NCBI GenBank assembly: GCA_019418225.1
Contig: DYCF01000043.1
Coordinates: 1-43,752, forward strand
Direction: 5' to 3'
From: Clostridiales bacterium
Lineage (GTDB): Bacteria > Bacillota > Clostridia > Lachnospirales > Cellulosilyticaceae
Length of the DNA: 43,752 bases
A model generated the notes under the pieces. It made no database searches, was not told the DNA's origin, and saw nothing but the letters and a program-made list of their open reading frames with translations. The translations under genes and the position numbers were made by a program. Below, one piece after another: positions 43,516-43,752 of the stretch (its first letter is position 1; each line of letters opens with the position of its first letter).

Positions 43516-43570
43516 TTATCTATATGTTAAGTTTTAAAAAAATCCCTACCTATTTTATAAAACTTTATAA

Positions 43571-43620
43571 AAAAATAAGCCACATCATAAGCAAAATGCT
43601 TAGTGACGTGGCTTATTTTT
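43571..43620 (-). terminator. Terminator after the GGGtGRT gene
   Basis: AAAAATAAGCCAC (43571-43583) pairs with GTGGCTTATTTTT (43608-43620), and an inner TAAGC/GCTTA stem extends the hairpin. T runs flank it on both strands. It lies 25 bases after the stop codon. Confidence 0.92.
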
Positions 43621-43645
43621 TTACATTTATTTATGTAATAAATGA

Positions 43646-43752
43646 TTATTTGTTCATTGCTTCTTGGATTGCAACGGCAACTGCTACAGTAGCACCTACC
43701 ATTGGGTTGTTACCCATACCGATAAGACCCATCATTTCTACGTGAGCAGGAA
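43646..43752 (-). CDS. GGGtGRT-family protein, C-terminal fragment
   Basis: The last 34 codons of a gene running off the right edge. The tail reads PAHVEMMGLIGMGNNPMVGA, then TVAVAVAIQEAMNK. This matches the conserved end of the GGGtGRT protein family, a well-kept Clostridia protein of unknown function named for a glycine-rich motif. The motif itself lies outside the window. Confidence 0.75.
   Translation of the reverse strand, partial: PAHVEMMGLIGMGNNPMVGATVAVAVAIQEAMNK

Noticed and set aside
43500..43745. An 81-residue open frame on the plus strand near the right edge
   Set aside because: It runs through a terminator and overlaps the GGGtGRT gene on the other strand.

Overview
The window is a low-GC Clostridia chromosome, most like Lachnospirales/Cellulosilyticum. 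The species guess rests on gene order and protein style only. Evidence includes a complete sporulation gene set (spo0A, spoIVB, spoIIIAA-AH), AGGAGG ribosome binding sites with AT-rich spacers, and the conserved Firmicute order nusB-xseA-xseB-ispA-dxs-tlyA-nadK-argR-recN-spoIVB-spo0A. Every supported protein gene lies on the minus strand, so transcription runs from high to low coordinates.

Positions 1-3540 are the integrase end of a prophage or related integrative element. It holds a tyrosine recombinase, a small XRE-type regulator preceded by four direct repeats phased at exactly 22 bp, a Gam-like protein, a P-loop ATPase, an ERCC4/XPF-like nuclease and the first codons of another phage protein. 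The element abuts the 3' end of spo0A. Between spo0A and the integrase is a second, diverged copy of spo0A codons 261-267, which suggests that the 3' end of spo0A is the integration target.

Positions 3588-17989 carry spo0A, spoIVB, recN, argR, nadK, tlyA, dxs, a membrane protein, a non-coding RNA, a PAP2-like protein, ispA, xseB, xseA, nusB, an Asp23 protein and spoIIIAH. The 650-nt gap between the PAP2-like gene and the membrane protein is best explained as an OLE (ornate, large, extremophilic) RNA followed by its partner gene oapA. It has its own near-consensus promoter and an 8-bp pairing between its two ends. Positions 17192-22521 are the complete spoIIIA operon, which builds the mother-cell side of the forespore feeding channel. 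Positions 22652-28904 carry an LtaS-type sulfatase, efp, a pepP-type aminopeptidase, aroK, a stray pseudopilin gene, aroE and a YqeG-type phosphatase.

Positions 28986-42727 are a full type IV pilus operon read from one good sigma-A promoter. The order is pilB, pilT, pilC, major pilin, prepilin peptidase, a pseudopilin, pilM, pilN, a pilO-like gene, a second pseudopilin, a very large PilX-like protein and a lipoprotein of unknown function. From 42728 to 43645 there is no protein gene, but there are terminators and at least one candidate structured RNA. The window ends in the last 34 codons of a GGGtGRT-family protein.
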